A DNA stretch of 64,000 bases from Caballeronia catudaia (GTDB taxonomy: Bacteria; Pseudomonadota; Gammaproteobacteria; Burkholderiales; Burkholderiaceae), in contig NZ_FCOF02000005.1 of assembly GCF_001544755.2 (NCBI RefSeq), forward strand, positions 1 to 64,000. Reading direction: 5' to 3'. Under the pieces are notes generated by a model that worked only from the letters and a program-made list of their open reading frames with translations, was not told where the DNA came from and ran no database searches. Positions 38,187 through 48,467 of this stretch are shown here, in pieces (position 1 is the stretch's first letter; the number at the start of each line of letters is the position of its first letter). A program made the position numbers and the translations under genes.

Positions 38187-38314
38187 GCAGTAGAAGTGCC
38201 TGGCAGTAGCGGTTGCAGTAGATGTCAGAAAGAGCAGTACTTGCGAGAAATGCAGTAGCAGTACCGCAGTTGGCAATACGGCAGTACGCAATGAGTTGCA
38301 AGCAGCAAGCAGTA
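38187..38314. repeat. Cluster of GCAGTA hexamers
   Basis: Eight exact GCAGTA copies lie in 128 bases (starts at 38187, 38203, 38215, 38234, 38252, 38258, 38281 and 38309), plus GCAGTT at 38266. Spacing is irregular. It sits between the DUF4148 stop and its terminator, so it would be in the 3' end of that mRNA. Confidence 0.75.
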
Positions 38315-38319
38315 AAGCG

Positions 38320-38353
38320 AACGCCGGCCGCTATCGAAGCGGCCGGCGTTTTT
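38320..38353 (+). terminator. Rho-independent terminator after DUF4148 gene
   Basis: Perfect 12-bp stem (AACGCCGGCCGC and its complement, 7-base loop) followed by TTTTT. It abuts the stop of the convergent TetR-type gene. Confidence 0.85.
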
Positions 38354-39057
38354 CATTGCGCGCGTTCTTTCTCTTCGACGCACGGTGAGACCGCGCCGCA
38401 CGCGCGAATCACCAGGCGTACGACTTCCTCCGTTTGTTCATCGAACGCCTTGCGCGTCAATGCGCGCTTGCCTTTGAGCGCGCGGATTTGCGCATCGAAA
38501 TCGGCGTAGTGCTGCGTGATCGCCCAGATCATGAACATGAACGTGTCCGCCTCGACAGGCGCGAGCAGGCCGCGGGCGATCCAGCTTTCGATGACCGTCA
38601 CGCGCGTATCGAGCCACGGCTTCACGCGCTCGTTGAGAATGTCCTGCATGTGATGCGCGCCGTGGATGATCTCGCTCGCCCACACCTTCGAGCCGAGCGG
38701 CCTGCGCCGCGACAACGCCATCTTCGCGCGCACATAGCCGCCGATGGCTTCGACGGGATCGTCGCTGCATTCGAAGGTGTCCGCCGCACGATGCCAGTCT
38801 TCGAACAGGTCTTCGAGCACGCGGCGATAGAGCGCGAGCTTCGTCGGGAAGTAGTAATGCAAATTGGCCTTCGGCAGGCCGGCGCGCTCCGCGATCATCG
38901 CCGTGCTCGCGCCTTCCAGTCCCTTCTCCGCGAAGACTTCTTCGGCGCACGCGAGCAAGTGCGCTTCGTTGCTCTCGCGAATCTGTGCCTTGCGCCGCCG
39001 CAAAGGTGGCGCGTTCTCGTTTCCGGTGATGCCGTCAGCCACGTCGTCGTGTCTCAT
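38353..39057 (-). CDS. TetR family regulator (RutR-like) of pyrimidine catabolism
   Basis: A 234-residue TetR-type repressor. The DNA-binding domain is at about residues 27-75 (ESNEAHLLACAEEVFAEKG, then AGLPKANLHYYFPTKLALYRRVL). The C-terminal ligand domain (GSKVWASEIIHGAHHMQDIL onward) resembles the RutR/YcdC group, in which RutR senses uracil. It is divergent from the pyrimidine-degradation operon across 375 bases holding a 7-bp inverted repeat (39254-39271). Both facts suggest that it represses that operon. The ligand may be uracil, thymine or a dihydro-product. Confidence 0.82.
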   Translation of the reverse strand: MRHDDVADGITGNENAPPLRRRKAQIRESNEAHLLACAEEVFAEKGLEGASTAMIAERAGLPKANLHYYFPTKLALYRRVLEDLFEDWHRAADTFECSDDPVEAIGGYVRAKMALSRRRPLGSKVWASEIIHGAHHMQDILNERVKPWLDTRVTVIESWIARGLLAPVEADTFMFMIWAITQHYADFDAQIRALKGKRALTRKAFDEQTEEVVRLVIRACGAVSPCVEEKERAQ

Positions 39058-39432
39058 CGTCGAATTATTTGCCGTGTGTGCCGCATCGTGCCTGATTCAC
39101 GCCGCCGATGCACGCGGCGCTGCATCGCGACGTAAAAGCCATGGAATCGAATGCCCGCCGATGCTGCATCGCAATGGCACGCTAATCGCTTTATCTTCTC
39201 CGTGTCTGTCCGCGCACGAAAGACGTTGATTTGCTTATTTTAATCGGCTACAACCTGTCCAACCGGACAGGATTTGGCAAGCGCTCGCATCGGCCGAAGA
39301 AGCGCGTCGTTCGCATCATTCATCGCATCACAGAAATCGTGCACCGCGTGCGTGCAGCATCGCACTGCAAGCGCCCGGCATGCACGAAACGAAGTCACTC
39401 ACATACGAAGTCGATCGTAAGGAGCGAGGCGA
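39058..39432. other. 375-base divergent control region
   Basis: Lies between the TetR-type gene and the pyrimidine operon. It holds the candidate operator at 39254-39271 and AT-rich DNA at 39228-39245, probably promoter sequence. I see no gene in it. Confidence 0.5.
39254..39271. promoter_or_regulatory. Candidate TetR-type operator
   Basis: Perfect inverted repeat CCTGTCC-AACC-GGACAGG, 162 bases before the first pyrimidine gene. Size and symmetry fit a TetR dimer site. Confidence 0.55.
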
Positions 39433-40713
39433 ATGAACGTGGTAACGGATGCAATCAGAGAGGCTGGTCTCGATACGTCCATCAAGGTGAATGGTCAGCG
39501 TCTATGGGACAGCCTGATGACGATGGCCGAAATCGGCGCGACGCCGAAGGGCGGCGTCTGCCGACTCGCACTCACGGACCTCGACAAGGAAGGTCGCGAT
39601 CTCATCGTCGGCTGGGCGAAGGAAGCGGGCTGCACGGTGAGCGTCGATCAGATGGGCAACGTGTTCATGCGCCGCGCGGGCCGCAATCCCGATGCGCTGC
39701 CCGTGATGACCGGCTCGCACGCCGATTCGCAGCCCACGGGCGGGCGCTTCGACGGCATCTACGGCGTGCTCGGCGGACTCGAAGTGATTCGCACGCTCAA
39801 CGATCGCGGCATCGAGACGGAGCATCCGATCGAAGTCGTCATCTGGACCAATGAAGAAGGCTCGCGCTTCGCGCCCGCGATGGTCGCGTCGGGCGTGTTC
39901 GCGGGCGTGTTCTCGCTCGACTACGGCCTTTCGCGCAAGGATGTCGATGGCAAGACGATCGGCGATGAACTGAAGCGCATCGGCTATGCGGGCGAGGTGC
40001 CGTGCGGCGGCCGCAAGCTGCATGCGGCGTTCGAACTGCACATCGAGCAAGGGCCGATTCTCGAGGCCGAGGACAAGACGATCGGCGTCGTCACCGATGC
40101 GCAAGGCCAGCGCTGGTACGAAATAACGCTGACGGGCCAGGAAGCGCACGCGGGCCCGACACCCATGCCGCGCCGCAAGGATGCGCTGCTGGGCGCGGCG
40201 CGCGTCGTGGATCTGGTGAACCGCATCGGCCTCGACCATGCGCCGCTCGCGTGCGCGACGGTCGGCATGATGCAGGTGCACCCGAACTCGCGCAATGTGA
40301 TTCCGGGGCGCGTGTTCTTCACCGTCGACTTCCGTCATCCCGACGATGCCGTGCTTGCGCGCATGGACGCCGCGTTGCGCGAAGGTGTTGGCCGCATCGC
40401 GGGCGAGATCGGTTTGTCGACCGAGCTCGAACAGATCTTCTACTACGAGCCCGTCAGGTTCGATGCGGCGTGCGTGAAGTCCGTGCGCGCGGCGGCGGAG
40501 CGCTTCGGCTATTCGCATCGCGACATGGTGTCCGGCGCGGGACACGATGCGTGCTATCTCGCGCAGGTCGCGCCGACGTCGATGGTGTTCGTGCCTTGCG
40601 TCGACGGCATCAGCCATAACGAAATCGAAGACGCCACCGAAGCGTGGATCGAAGCGGGCGCGAACGTGCTCTTGCACGCGATGCTGGAGCGTGCGTCGGA
40701 ACCGGCTTCATAA
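39433..40713 (+). CDS. N-carbamoyl-beta-alanine amidohydrolase (ureidopropionase), M20 type
   Basis: A 426-residue zinc hydrolase of the AmaB/HyuC group. Metal ligands are in GSHADSQPTGGRFDG (His, Asp), TNEEGSRF (Glu), ELHIEQGP (His) and the C-terminal ISHNEIE (His). The form HADSQPTGG in place of HLDTVPxGG is typical of beta-ureidopropionases. It would split N-carbamoyl-beta-alanine to beta-alanine, CO2 and ammonia, the last of three reductive pyrimidine steps. Known names are pydC or amaB; the choice depends on substrate. It leads the operon and is divergent from the TetR-type gene. Ribosome site AAGGAGCGAGGCGA before ATG. Confidence 0.9.
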   Translation: MNVVTDAIREAGLDTSIKVNGQRLWDSLMTMAEIGATPKGGVCRLALTDLDKEGRDLIVGWAKEAGCTVSVDQMGNVFMRRAGRNPDALPVMTGSHADSQPTGGRFDGIYGVLGGLEVIRTLNDRGIETEHPIEVVIWTNEEGSRFAPAMVASGVFAGVFSLDYGLSRKDVDGKTIGDELKRIGYAGEVPCGGRKLHAAFELHIEQGPILEAEDKTIGVVTDAQGQRWYEITLTGQEAHAGPTPMPRRKDALLGAARVVDLVNRIGLDHAPLACATVGMMQVHPNSRNVIPGRVFFTVDFRHPDDAVLARMDAALREGVGRIAGEIGLSTELEQIFYYEPVRFDAACVKSVRAAAERFGYSHRDMVSGAGHDACYLAQVAPTSMVFVPCVDGISHNEIEDATEAWIEAGANVLLHAMLERASEPAS

Positions 40714-40799
40714 GCGGCATTTTTCCGTTCTCGTATTCCCGCCGTCCGCGTTTCCACGCGCGGACGAAAGGCACCCCACGCCTAAAAAAAGGAACGCGC

Positions 40800-42134
40800 A
40801 TGACCCTAAAAGCAATCGGCGATATCGCGAGCCATCGCCTCACGCCGGAACAGCTCGCCTGCGAATTCTCGGACGTTGCGCCTTTGCTCGACGCCACCGC
40901 AGCCGCTGCTGCTGCGAGCCGCTGTCACTATTGCTACGACGCGCCGTGCGTGCAGGCGTGCCCGACGCAGATCGACATTCCCGGCTTCATCCGCAAGATC
41001 GGCAACGGCAATCTGAAGGGCGCGGCCGTCGATATTCTTTCGGCGAATCCGCTCGGCGGCATGTGTGCGCGCGTGTGTCCGACCGAGATTCTTTGCGAAG
41101 GGAGTTGCGTGCGCAATCATCCGGGCGATGAGCCCGTGAAGATCGGCGCGCTGCAGCGTCATGCAACCGATCATGCGATGGCGAAAGGCGAGCCGTTGTT
41201 CAAACGCGCGGCGGAGACGGGCAGGCGCGTTGCGATCGTCGGCGCGGGGCCGGCGGGATTGGCGTGCGCGTATCGGCTGGCATTGGCCGGCCATCGCGCA
41301 GTGATATTCGATGCGCGCGCGAAGCCGGGCGGTCTCAACGAATACGGCATCGCGGCGTACAAGACAGTCGAGGAGTATGCGCAGCGCGAGATCGAATGGC
41401 TGTGTTCGATCGGCGGCATCGAGATCAGGACGAATCAAGCGCTCGGCCGTGACTTCACCGTCGACGAGTTGCGCAAGCAATACGACGCGGTGTTCATCGC
41501 GTTCGGGCTCGCGGGCGTGCGTGAACTGGCGCTCGAAGGCGAATCGCTCGATGGCGTGATGAACGCGGTCGATTTCATCGAAAGCGTGCGTCAGGCCGAT
41601 GATCTCGCGAGCGTGCCGGTCGGGCGGCGCGTCGTCGTGATCGGCGGCGGCAACACCGCTGTCGATGCCTGCGTGCAGTCCGCCAAACTCGGCGCGACCA
41701 GCGTGACGATGGCCTATCGGCGCGGCGTGGAAAACATGAGCGCGACGTGGGCCGAGCGCGAGTTCGCGCAGACCAATCGCGTGACGATCGTCTCGCATGC
41801 GAAGCCCGTGCGCCTGATCGCGGATGACGGTCACGTGACTGGCGTCGAGTTCGAGCGCAACGACGAGCGCTTCGTCATCGATGCGGACATGGTGCTGAAG
41901 GCGATTGGCCAGACGCTCGTGCCGGTCGGCATCGACAAGGAGCTGTTGACGCTCGATGGCGGGCGCATCGTCACCGATGAAAACCGTCAGACGACGCTCG
42001 CGAAAGTGTGGGCCGGGGGCGATTGCGCGACACACGAAGGACTCGATCTCACCGTGCAGGCCGTGCAGGACGGCAAGCTCGCGGCGGCGTCCATCGACGC
42101 GTCGTTCGAGCTGACTGCGATCAAAGCCGCCTGA
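40800..42134 (+). CDS. preT: NAD-dependent dihydropyrimidine dehydrogenase, flavin subunit
   Basis: A 444-residue flavoprotein that passes electrons between NAD(P)H and PreA for the reduction of uracil and thymine. The N-terminal part has cysteine clusters for 4Fe-4S centres (CHYCYDAPCVQACP and CARVCPTEILCEGSC). Next come an FAD-binding site (VAIVGAGPAGLACAY at about 137) and an NAD(P)-binding site (VVVIGGGNTAVDAC). The domain order is that of the N-terminal half of animal dihydropyrimidine dehydrogenase. AAAAAAAGGAA lies before ATG 40800. PreA follows after 20 bases; the two form the complex. Confidence 0.94.
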   Translation: MTLKAIGDIASHRLTPEQLACEFSDVAPLLDATAAAAAASRCHYCYDAPCVQACPTQIDIPGFIRKIGNGNLKGAAVDILSANPLGGMCARVCPTEILCEGSCVRNHPGDEPVKIGALQRHATDHAMAKGEPLFKRAAETGRRVAIVGAGPAGLACAYRLALAGHRAVIFDARAKPGGLNEYGIAAYKTVEEYAQREIEWLCSIGGIEIRTNQALGRDFTVDELRKQYDAVFIAFGLAGVRELALEGESLDGVMNAVDFIESVRQADDLASVPVGRRVVVIGGGNTAVDACVQSAKLGATSVTMAYRRGVENMSATWAEREFAQTNRVTIVSHAKPVRLIADDGHVTGVEFERNDERFVIDADMVLKAIGQTLVPVGIDKELLTLDGGRIVTDENRQTTLAKVWAGGDCATHEGLDLTVQAVQDGKLAAASIDASFELTAIKAA

Positions 42135-42154
42135 CCGAAAAGGAGACAAACGAC

Positions 42155-43441
42155 ATGGCTGATCTGACTTGCAAAATTGCCGGCATCACCTCGCCGAATC
42201 CGTTCTGGCTTGCGTCCGCGCCGCCGACCGACAAGGCGTACAACGTCAACCGCGCGTTCGAGGCGGGCTGGGGCGGCGTCGTGTGGAAGACGCTAGGGCT
42301 CGATCCGCACGTCGTCAACGTGAGCTCGCGCTATGGCGCGGTGCAATGGAACGGACAGCGCATCGCGGGGCTGAACAACATCGAATTGATCACCGATCGT
42401 CCGCTCGACGTGAACCTGCGCGAAATCGAACAGGTGAAACGCGACTGGCCCGACCGCGCGCTGATCGTCTCGCTGATGGTCCCGTGCAATGAAAAAGACT
42501 GGAAGTGGATTCTCACGCAAGTGGAAGACACGGGCGCTGATGCCGTCGAACTGAATTTCGGTTGCCCGCACGGGATGAGCGAGCGTGGCATGGGCGCGGC
42601 CGTCGGGCAGGTGCCGGAGTATGTGGAGATGGTCACGCGGTGGGTGAAGGAAGGCACCAGGCTGCCGTGCCTCGTGAAGCTCACGCCGAATATCAGCGAT
42701 ATCCGCATGGGCTCGCGTGCTGCATTCAAGGGCGGCGCGGACGGCGTGTCGCTCATCAACACGATCAACTCGATCGTCGCGGTCGATCTCGATCAGATGG
42801 CGCCGATGCCGAGCGTCGATGGCAAAGGGACGCACGGCGGCTATTGCGGCCCGGCGGTGAAGCCGATCGCGCTCAATATGGTCGCCGAGATCGCGCGCGA
42901 TCCCGAGACGCCGAACCTGCCGATCTCGGGTATCGGCGGCATCTCTTCATGGCGCGACGCCGCCGAGTTCATGGTGCTCGGCGCGGGCAGCGTACAGGTG
43001 TGCACGGCGGCCATGCACTACGGCTTTCGCATCGTGTCCGATCTCGCCGATGGACTCTCGAACTGGATGGACGAAAAAGGCTACGCGACGCTCGACGACA
43101 TATGCGGCCGCGCCGTGCCGAACGTCACGGACTGGAAGTACCTCAATCTCAAGTACGACATCAAGGCGCGCATCGATCAGGACAAGTGCATCAAGTGCGG
43201 GCTGTGTCATATCGCGTGCGAGGACACATCGCATCAGGCGATCCTGAAAGAGAAGGACGGCAAGCGTCATTTCGAAGTGGTCGATGCGGAATGCGTCGGC
43301 TGCAATCTGTGCATGCACGTGTGTCCGGTCGAGCAGTGCATCACGATGGAACGCGTCGATGCGGGCGAGTACGCGAACTGGACCACGCATCCGAACAATC
43401 CCGCGCGCGTCGATGCGCAAGAGCCCGCGAAAGCGGCATGA
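42155..43441 (+). CDS. preA: NAD-dependent dihydropyrimidine dehydrogenase, catalytic subunit
   Basis: A 428-residue subunit that reduces uracil to 5,6-dihydrouracil. A dihydroorotate-dehydrogenase-like barrel with FMN comes first (NPFWLASAPPTDKAYNV, then VELNFGCPHGMSERGMGAAVG), with the catalytic cysteine in MVPCNEKDW. The C-terminus has two 4Fe-4S motifs, DKCIKCGLCHIACED and ECVGCNLCMHVCPVEQC. This matches the C-terminal half of animal enzymes. AAAAGGAGA lies 8 bases before the ATG. It works with PreT just upstream. Confidence 0.96.
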   Translation: MADLTCKIAGITSPNPFWLASAPPTDKAYNVNRAFEAGWGGVVWKTLGLDPHVVNVSSRYGAVQWNGQRIAGLNNIELITDRPLDVNLREIEQVKRDWPDRALIVSLMVPCNEKDWKWILTQVEDTGADAVELNFGCPHGMSERGMGAAVGQVPEYVEMVTRWVKEGTRLPCLVKLTPNISDIRMGSRAAFKGGADGVSLINTINSIVAVDLDQMAPMPSVDGKGTHGGYCGPAVKPIALNMVAEIARDPETPNLPISGIGGISSWRDAAEFMVLGAGSVQVCTAAMHYGFRIVSDLADGLSNWMDEKGYATLDDICGRAVPNVTDWKYLNLKYDIKARIDQDKCIKCGLCHIACEDTSHQAILKEKDGKRHFEVVDAECVGCNLCMHVCPVEQCITMERVDAGEYANWTTHPNNPARVDAQEPAKAA

Positions 43442-43467
43442 GTGCGTAGCCAACCGGAGTGCAATCC

Positions 43468-44955
43468 ATGAAGCAGCCAGCGCACGATGTCGAGTCCAGC
43501 AGCCTCTATAACGATGACCTCGCGCCGACCGGCCCGGCGCAACGCACGTGGAAGTGGTATCACTTCGCGGCGCTATGGGTCGGCATGGTGATGAACATCG
43601 CGTCGTACATGCTGGCCGCGGGTCTGACCGACCAGGGCATGTCGCCGTGGCAGGCGGTGATGACGGTGCTGCTCGGCAACGTGATCGTGCTCGTGCCGAT
43701 GCTTCTGATCGGGCATGCGGGCGCGAAGCACGGCATTCCGTATGCTGTGCTCGTGCGTTCTTCGTTCGGCACGCAGGGTGCGAAGCTGCCGGCGTTGTTG
43801 CGCGCGATCGTCGCATGTGGCTGGTACGGCATTCAGACGTGGCTGGGCGGCAGCGCGATCTATACGCTCCTGAATATCCTCACCGGCAATGCGTTGCACG
43901 GCGCGGCGCTGCCGTTGCTCGATATTTCGCTCGGGCAACTCGCATGCTTTCTCGTGTTCTGGGCGTTGCAGCTCTACTTCATCTGGCACGGCACGGATTC
44001 GATCCGCTGGCTCGAAAGCTGGTCCGCGCCGGTCAAGGTCGTGATGTGCATCGCGCTTGTCTGGTGGGCGACGACAACGGCCGGCGGCATCGGCTCGATG
44101 CTCTCCGCGCCGTCGCAGTTCGTTGCGGGCGGCAAGAAGGAAGGGCTTTTCTGGGCGACGTTCTGGCCCGGTCTCACCGCGATGGTCGGCTTTTGGGCGA
44201 CGCTTGCGCTCAACATTCCAGACTTCACGCGCTTCGCCCGATCGCAGCGTGACCAGATGATCGGACAGTCGATCGGCTTGCCGGTGCCGATGGCCTTGCT
44301 TTCCGTGATTTCGGTTGTGGTGACGTCGGCGACTGTCGTCATCTATGGCAAGGCGATCTGGGATCCGATTGATCTCACTAGCCGTATGACGGGCATCGGC
44401 GTGGGCGTTGCGCTTTTGATTCTCACGCTCGATACCATGTGCTGCAATCTTGCTGCGAATCTCGTTGGGCCTGCTTATGATTTTTCGAGCCTTTGGCCGA
44501 AGGGGATTTCGTATCGTGCGGGCGGCATGATTACGGCGACGATCGCCATTGTCATGATGCCGTGGAAGATTCTCGCGACCACGCAGGGGTATATCTTTAC
44601 GTGGCTCGTCGGGTATTCGGCGCTGCTCGGGCCGGTGGCGGGGATCATGATGGTGGACTACTTTCTGATTCGCGGGACGCGGCTCGATCATCGGGAGCTT
44701 TTTGCCGAAGACGGCGAGTATTCGTATAACGGTGGGTGGAATATTGCGGCTGTCGTTGCATTGTTGATTGGCGTAGTGCCGAATTTGCCGGGGTTTCTGC
44801 ATACGGCGTTTCCTTCTTCCTTTCCAGGGGTGCCGGGGTTCTTTAACACGCTTTATACGTATGCGTGGTTTGTCGGGCTCGTGTTGGCCGCTGTCGTTTA
44901 TGGGTCTTGGATGAAGCTACGCGGTAGCCCTCGGGCGGGGGTTTTGAGTGCCTGA
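43468..44955 (+). CDS. NCS1 family nucleobase permease
   Basis: A 495-residue inner-membrane transporter with about twelve membrane segments. The N-terminal SSLYNDDLAPTGPAQRTWKW is the mark of NCS1 carriers for uracil, allantoin, hydantoin or cytosine, and the WLGGSAIYTLLNIL and NIPDFTRFARSQRDQ blocks agree. Placement between preA and hydA suggests uracil, thymine or their dihydro forms as substrate, driven by H+ or Na+. ATG 43468 follows GGAG by 9 bases; the GTG at 43459 is less likely. The last 200 codons use noticeably more GGG, TTT and GTT than the first part. Confidence 0.92.
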   Translation: MKQPAHDVESSSLYNDDLAPTGPAQRTWKWYHFAALWVGMVMNIASYMLAAGLTDQGMSPWQAVMTVLLGNVIVLVPMLLIGHAGAKHGIPYAVLVRSSFGTQGAKLPALLRAIVACGWYGIQTWLGGSAIYTLLNILTGNALHGAALPLLDISLGQLACFLVFWALQLYFIWHGTDSIRWLESWSAPVKVVMCIALVWWATTTAGGIGSMLSAPSQFVAGGKKEGLFWATFWPGLTAMVGFWATLALNIPDFTRFARSQRDQMIGQSIGLPVPMALLSVISVVVTSATVVIYGKAIWDPIDLTSRMTGIGVGVALLILTLDTMCCNLAANLVGPAYDFSSLWPKGISYRAGGMITATIAIVMMPWKILATTQGYIFTWLVGYSALLGPVAGIMMVDYFLIRGTRLDHRELFAEDGEYSYNGGWNIAAVVALLIGVVPNLPGFLHTAFPSSFPGVPGFFNTLYTYAWFVGLVLAAVVYGSWMKLRGSPRAGVLSA

Positions 44956-44976
44956 GGTGGGTTTCAGGGGTTTCGG

Positions 44977-46591
<1,615 letters not shown>

Positions 46592-46712
46592 TTCGCGTTC
46601 GACGGCCAGGCCTCGCGTGCAGGTGCGGCGCGGGGCTTGGCCGCATTCCGGAGCGCTTTCACGCGCTTGCAAGCATAATCCGGCAGGCTGATGACTTTTG
46701 CGCCGCCGGATC

Positions 46713-47489
46713 ATGCCGATGAAAATCAAAACCACGAAGAATCGCCGCTTCCTCGCCGCGCTTGGCGCGCTTTTTCTGCCGCTCGCGTGCGCGGCCAACC
46801 CGAATGCGTTATGGGAGATCGTCCACGACTATTGCGAGCCCGCGGCCGAGGGCGCGCACGTTCAGCAAAAGTGCGCCGACGTGAATCTTGCGGGCGGCTA
46901 TGCGGTGCTGAAGGATATCGTCGGCGTCGCACAATATCTGCTGATTCCGACCGCGCGCGTGAGCGGCATCGAAAGCCCTGAATTGCTCGAGCCGAACGCG
47001 CCGAACTACTTCCGCGACGCCTGGAACGCGCGCGGCTATGTGAACCGCGCGCTGCATCGCACGCTGCCGCGCGATGAGATGTCGCTCGCGATCAATTCCG
47101 CGAGCGGGCGCACGCAGAATCAACTGCACATTCATATTGATTGCCTCGCGCACGATGTCGCGCAGACGCTTCGCGAACTCGGGCCGACGATCGGCACGAG
47201 CTGGGCGCCGCTGCCGGTGCGCTTGCGCGGGCATGTGTACAGCGCGATTCGTATCGACGACGCCGATCTCGCGTATACCGATCCCTTCAAGCTCGTCGCG
47301 CCCTACGCCGCGAGCCGCGGTCAGACGATGGGCGAGCAGACGTTGTTTCTCGCGGGCGCCACGCGCAGCGACGGGGCGCCGGCGTTCTTTCTGCTCAACG
47401 ATCATGTGCAGCCGGGCAACTGGGCATCGTCGGAAGAGCTTCAGGATCACACGTGCTCGTTGGCCGATCGGTCTATAGAAAAGCCGTGA
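46713..47489 (+). CDS. cdh: CDP-diacylglycerol pyrophosphatase
   Basis: A 258-residue envelope enzyme that hydrolyses CDP-diacylglycerol to CMP and phosphatidate. An N-terminal hydrophobic segment (RRFLAALGALFLPLACA) anchors it or directs export. The HIT-like catalytic motif QNQLHIHIDC is present, as are ALWEIVHDYCEPA and VMKD-type VLKDIVG blocks of the Cdh family. Size is close to E. coli Cdh (251). ATG 46713 and ATG 46719 are both possible. It stands alone after the pyrimidine operon. Confidence 0.88.
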   Translation: MPMKIKTTKNRRFLAALGALFLPLACAANPNALWEIVHDYCEPAAEGAHVQQKCADVNLAGGYAVLKDIVGVAQYLLIPTARVSGIESPELLEPNAPNYFRDAWNARGYVNRALHRTLPRDEMSLAINSASGRTQNQLHIHIDCLAHDVAQTLRELGPTIGTSWAPLPVRLRGHVYSAIRIDDADLAYTDPFKLVAPYAASRGQTMGEQTLFLAGATRSDGAPAFFLLNDHVQPGNWASSEELQDHTCSLADRSIEKP

Positions 47490-47595
47490 CGGTTGCAGAA
47501 GAATGAAGTGACGCGATTGATTCGGAATGCGGATTAATGAGATCGCATTTCGGAATTTCGCGCCTTGTCACTTCATCTTCTGGGAACCACAATGA

Positions 47596-47865
47596 ATGTA
47601 CTTCGACATCACGTTTGACCCGTTGAAGGACGCGATCAATCGTCTTCAGCATGGCGTTTCGTTCGAGCTCGCGAGCGAGGTCGTTTGGAGCAATGTCGTA
47701 CTGGAAGTGGACGATCGTCGCGACTATGGAGAGGTTCGCGAAGTTGGCTTCGTGCCAATTCGTGGACGCATGTTCTGCGTGGTATTCACGTGGAGAAACA
47801 ACGCGAGGCGCATCATCAGCCTGCGCCGCGCAAACAAAAGAGAGGTACGTCGACATGCAACATGA
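47596..47865 (+). CDS. brnT: BrnT family toxin
   Basis: An 89-residue member of the BrnT (DUF497) family, whose fold resembles RelE ribonucleases and which blocks translation. Visible marks: FDPLKDAINRLQHGVSFELASEVV at the start, DRRDYGEVREVGFVPIRGRMFCVVFT, and the C-terminal ARRIISLRRANKREVRR, which holds the catalytic-site arginines and the REV-type end. It precedes its antitoxin, as usual for brnTA, and overlaps it by 11 bases. GC is lower than the genome around it, which suggests acquisition. Confidence 0.88.
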   Translation: MYFDITFDPLKDAINRLQHGVSFELASEVVWSNVVLEVDDRRDYGEVREVGFVPIRGRMFCVVFTWRNNARRIISLRRANKREVRRHAT

Positions 47866-48037
47866 AACGATTAACGGGTTCATCCTTCCCACGGACGAGG
47901 AGGATGAAGAAATCAACCGCGGCATTGCGCTGGACCCTGATACCTACGAGCTTACCGAGGAAGACTTCAAGCGGATGAAACCCTTCGAAGAATATGAACG
48001 TGAACGGCTGAAGGCACTTAACCCCCCCGCAGCATGA
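47855..48037 (+). CDS. brnA: Short BrnA-like antitoxin
   Basis: A 60-residue acidic protein that resembles only the N-terminal part of BrnA antitoxins: FILPTDEEDEEINRGIALDPDTYELTEEDF (here seen as TDEEDEEINRGI and ALDPDTYELTEEDF) followed by RMKPFEE. BrnA normally continues into a ribbon-helix-helix that binds DNA and represses the operon; no such domain follows here. The frame ends after a run of seven C residues, a possible site of slippage. It may still bind BrnT through this acidic part. Overlaps brnT by 11 bases. Confidence 0.78.
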   Translation: MQHETINGFILPTDEEDEEINRGIALDPDTYELTEEDFKRMKPFEEYERERLKALNPPAA

Positions 48038-48041
48038 ACTG

Positions 48042-48374
48042 TCAGCCCGCGTCGCGCGTAATCACCCGATGTGCAAACACGCGCGGCGCGATTCCTTCCA
48101 CGCGTGCTTCGGGCAGCACGCGCTTCAACGTCCGTAGGGTAAATGCAAGATCCTCGCTGGCCGTGTCGAACTCGAGCCGCAGTTCGCAGCCTTCACGTTG
48201 CGCCTGGCTCACATAGATGCCGAGCGGCGAATGAAACAACGCGCGAATGCGTTCCCTTGACGCGTCGCTGTCGATGAAACGCGCCAGCGCCAGAATGCGC
48301 ACGCGCTGGCATGCGCCGAACCCTTCATCGTGTAATTTTCTGCGGCTGGCAGCCCATGCAAGCGACATATCCAT
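48042..48374 (-). CDS. Conserved hypothetical protein, 110 aa
   Basis: Not recognised. The 110-residue soluble protein has mixed helix and strand (RVRILALARFIDSDASRERIRALFHSP, then EGCELRLEFDTASEDLAFTLRTL) without signal peptide or membrane segment. The C-terminus VEGIAPRVFAHRVITRD is basic. A GGAGC site precedes the ATG. It is convergent with brnA, with 4 bases between stops, and separate from the downstream carbamoyltransferase gene. Confidence 0.65.
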   Translation of the reverse strand: MDMSLAWAASRRKLHDEGFGACQRVRILALARFIDSDASRERIRALFHSPLGIYVSQAQREGCELRLEFDTASEDLAFTLRTLKRVLPEARVEGIAPRVFAHRVITRDAG

Positions 48375-48467
48375 GACCGTTGCTCCATTCGTTTTCCTTG
48401 TCTAGAAGCATAGGCCGGCTTTCATCAACGTCACGCCAAGAAATAAGCGCGACGTGTAAAAAACGTA

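Noticed and set aside
38187..38314. CRISPR-like repeat array
   Set aside because: Units are only 6 bases with irregular spacing, and no cas genes are near.
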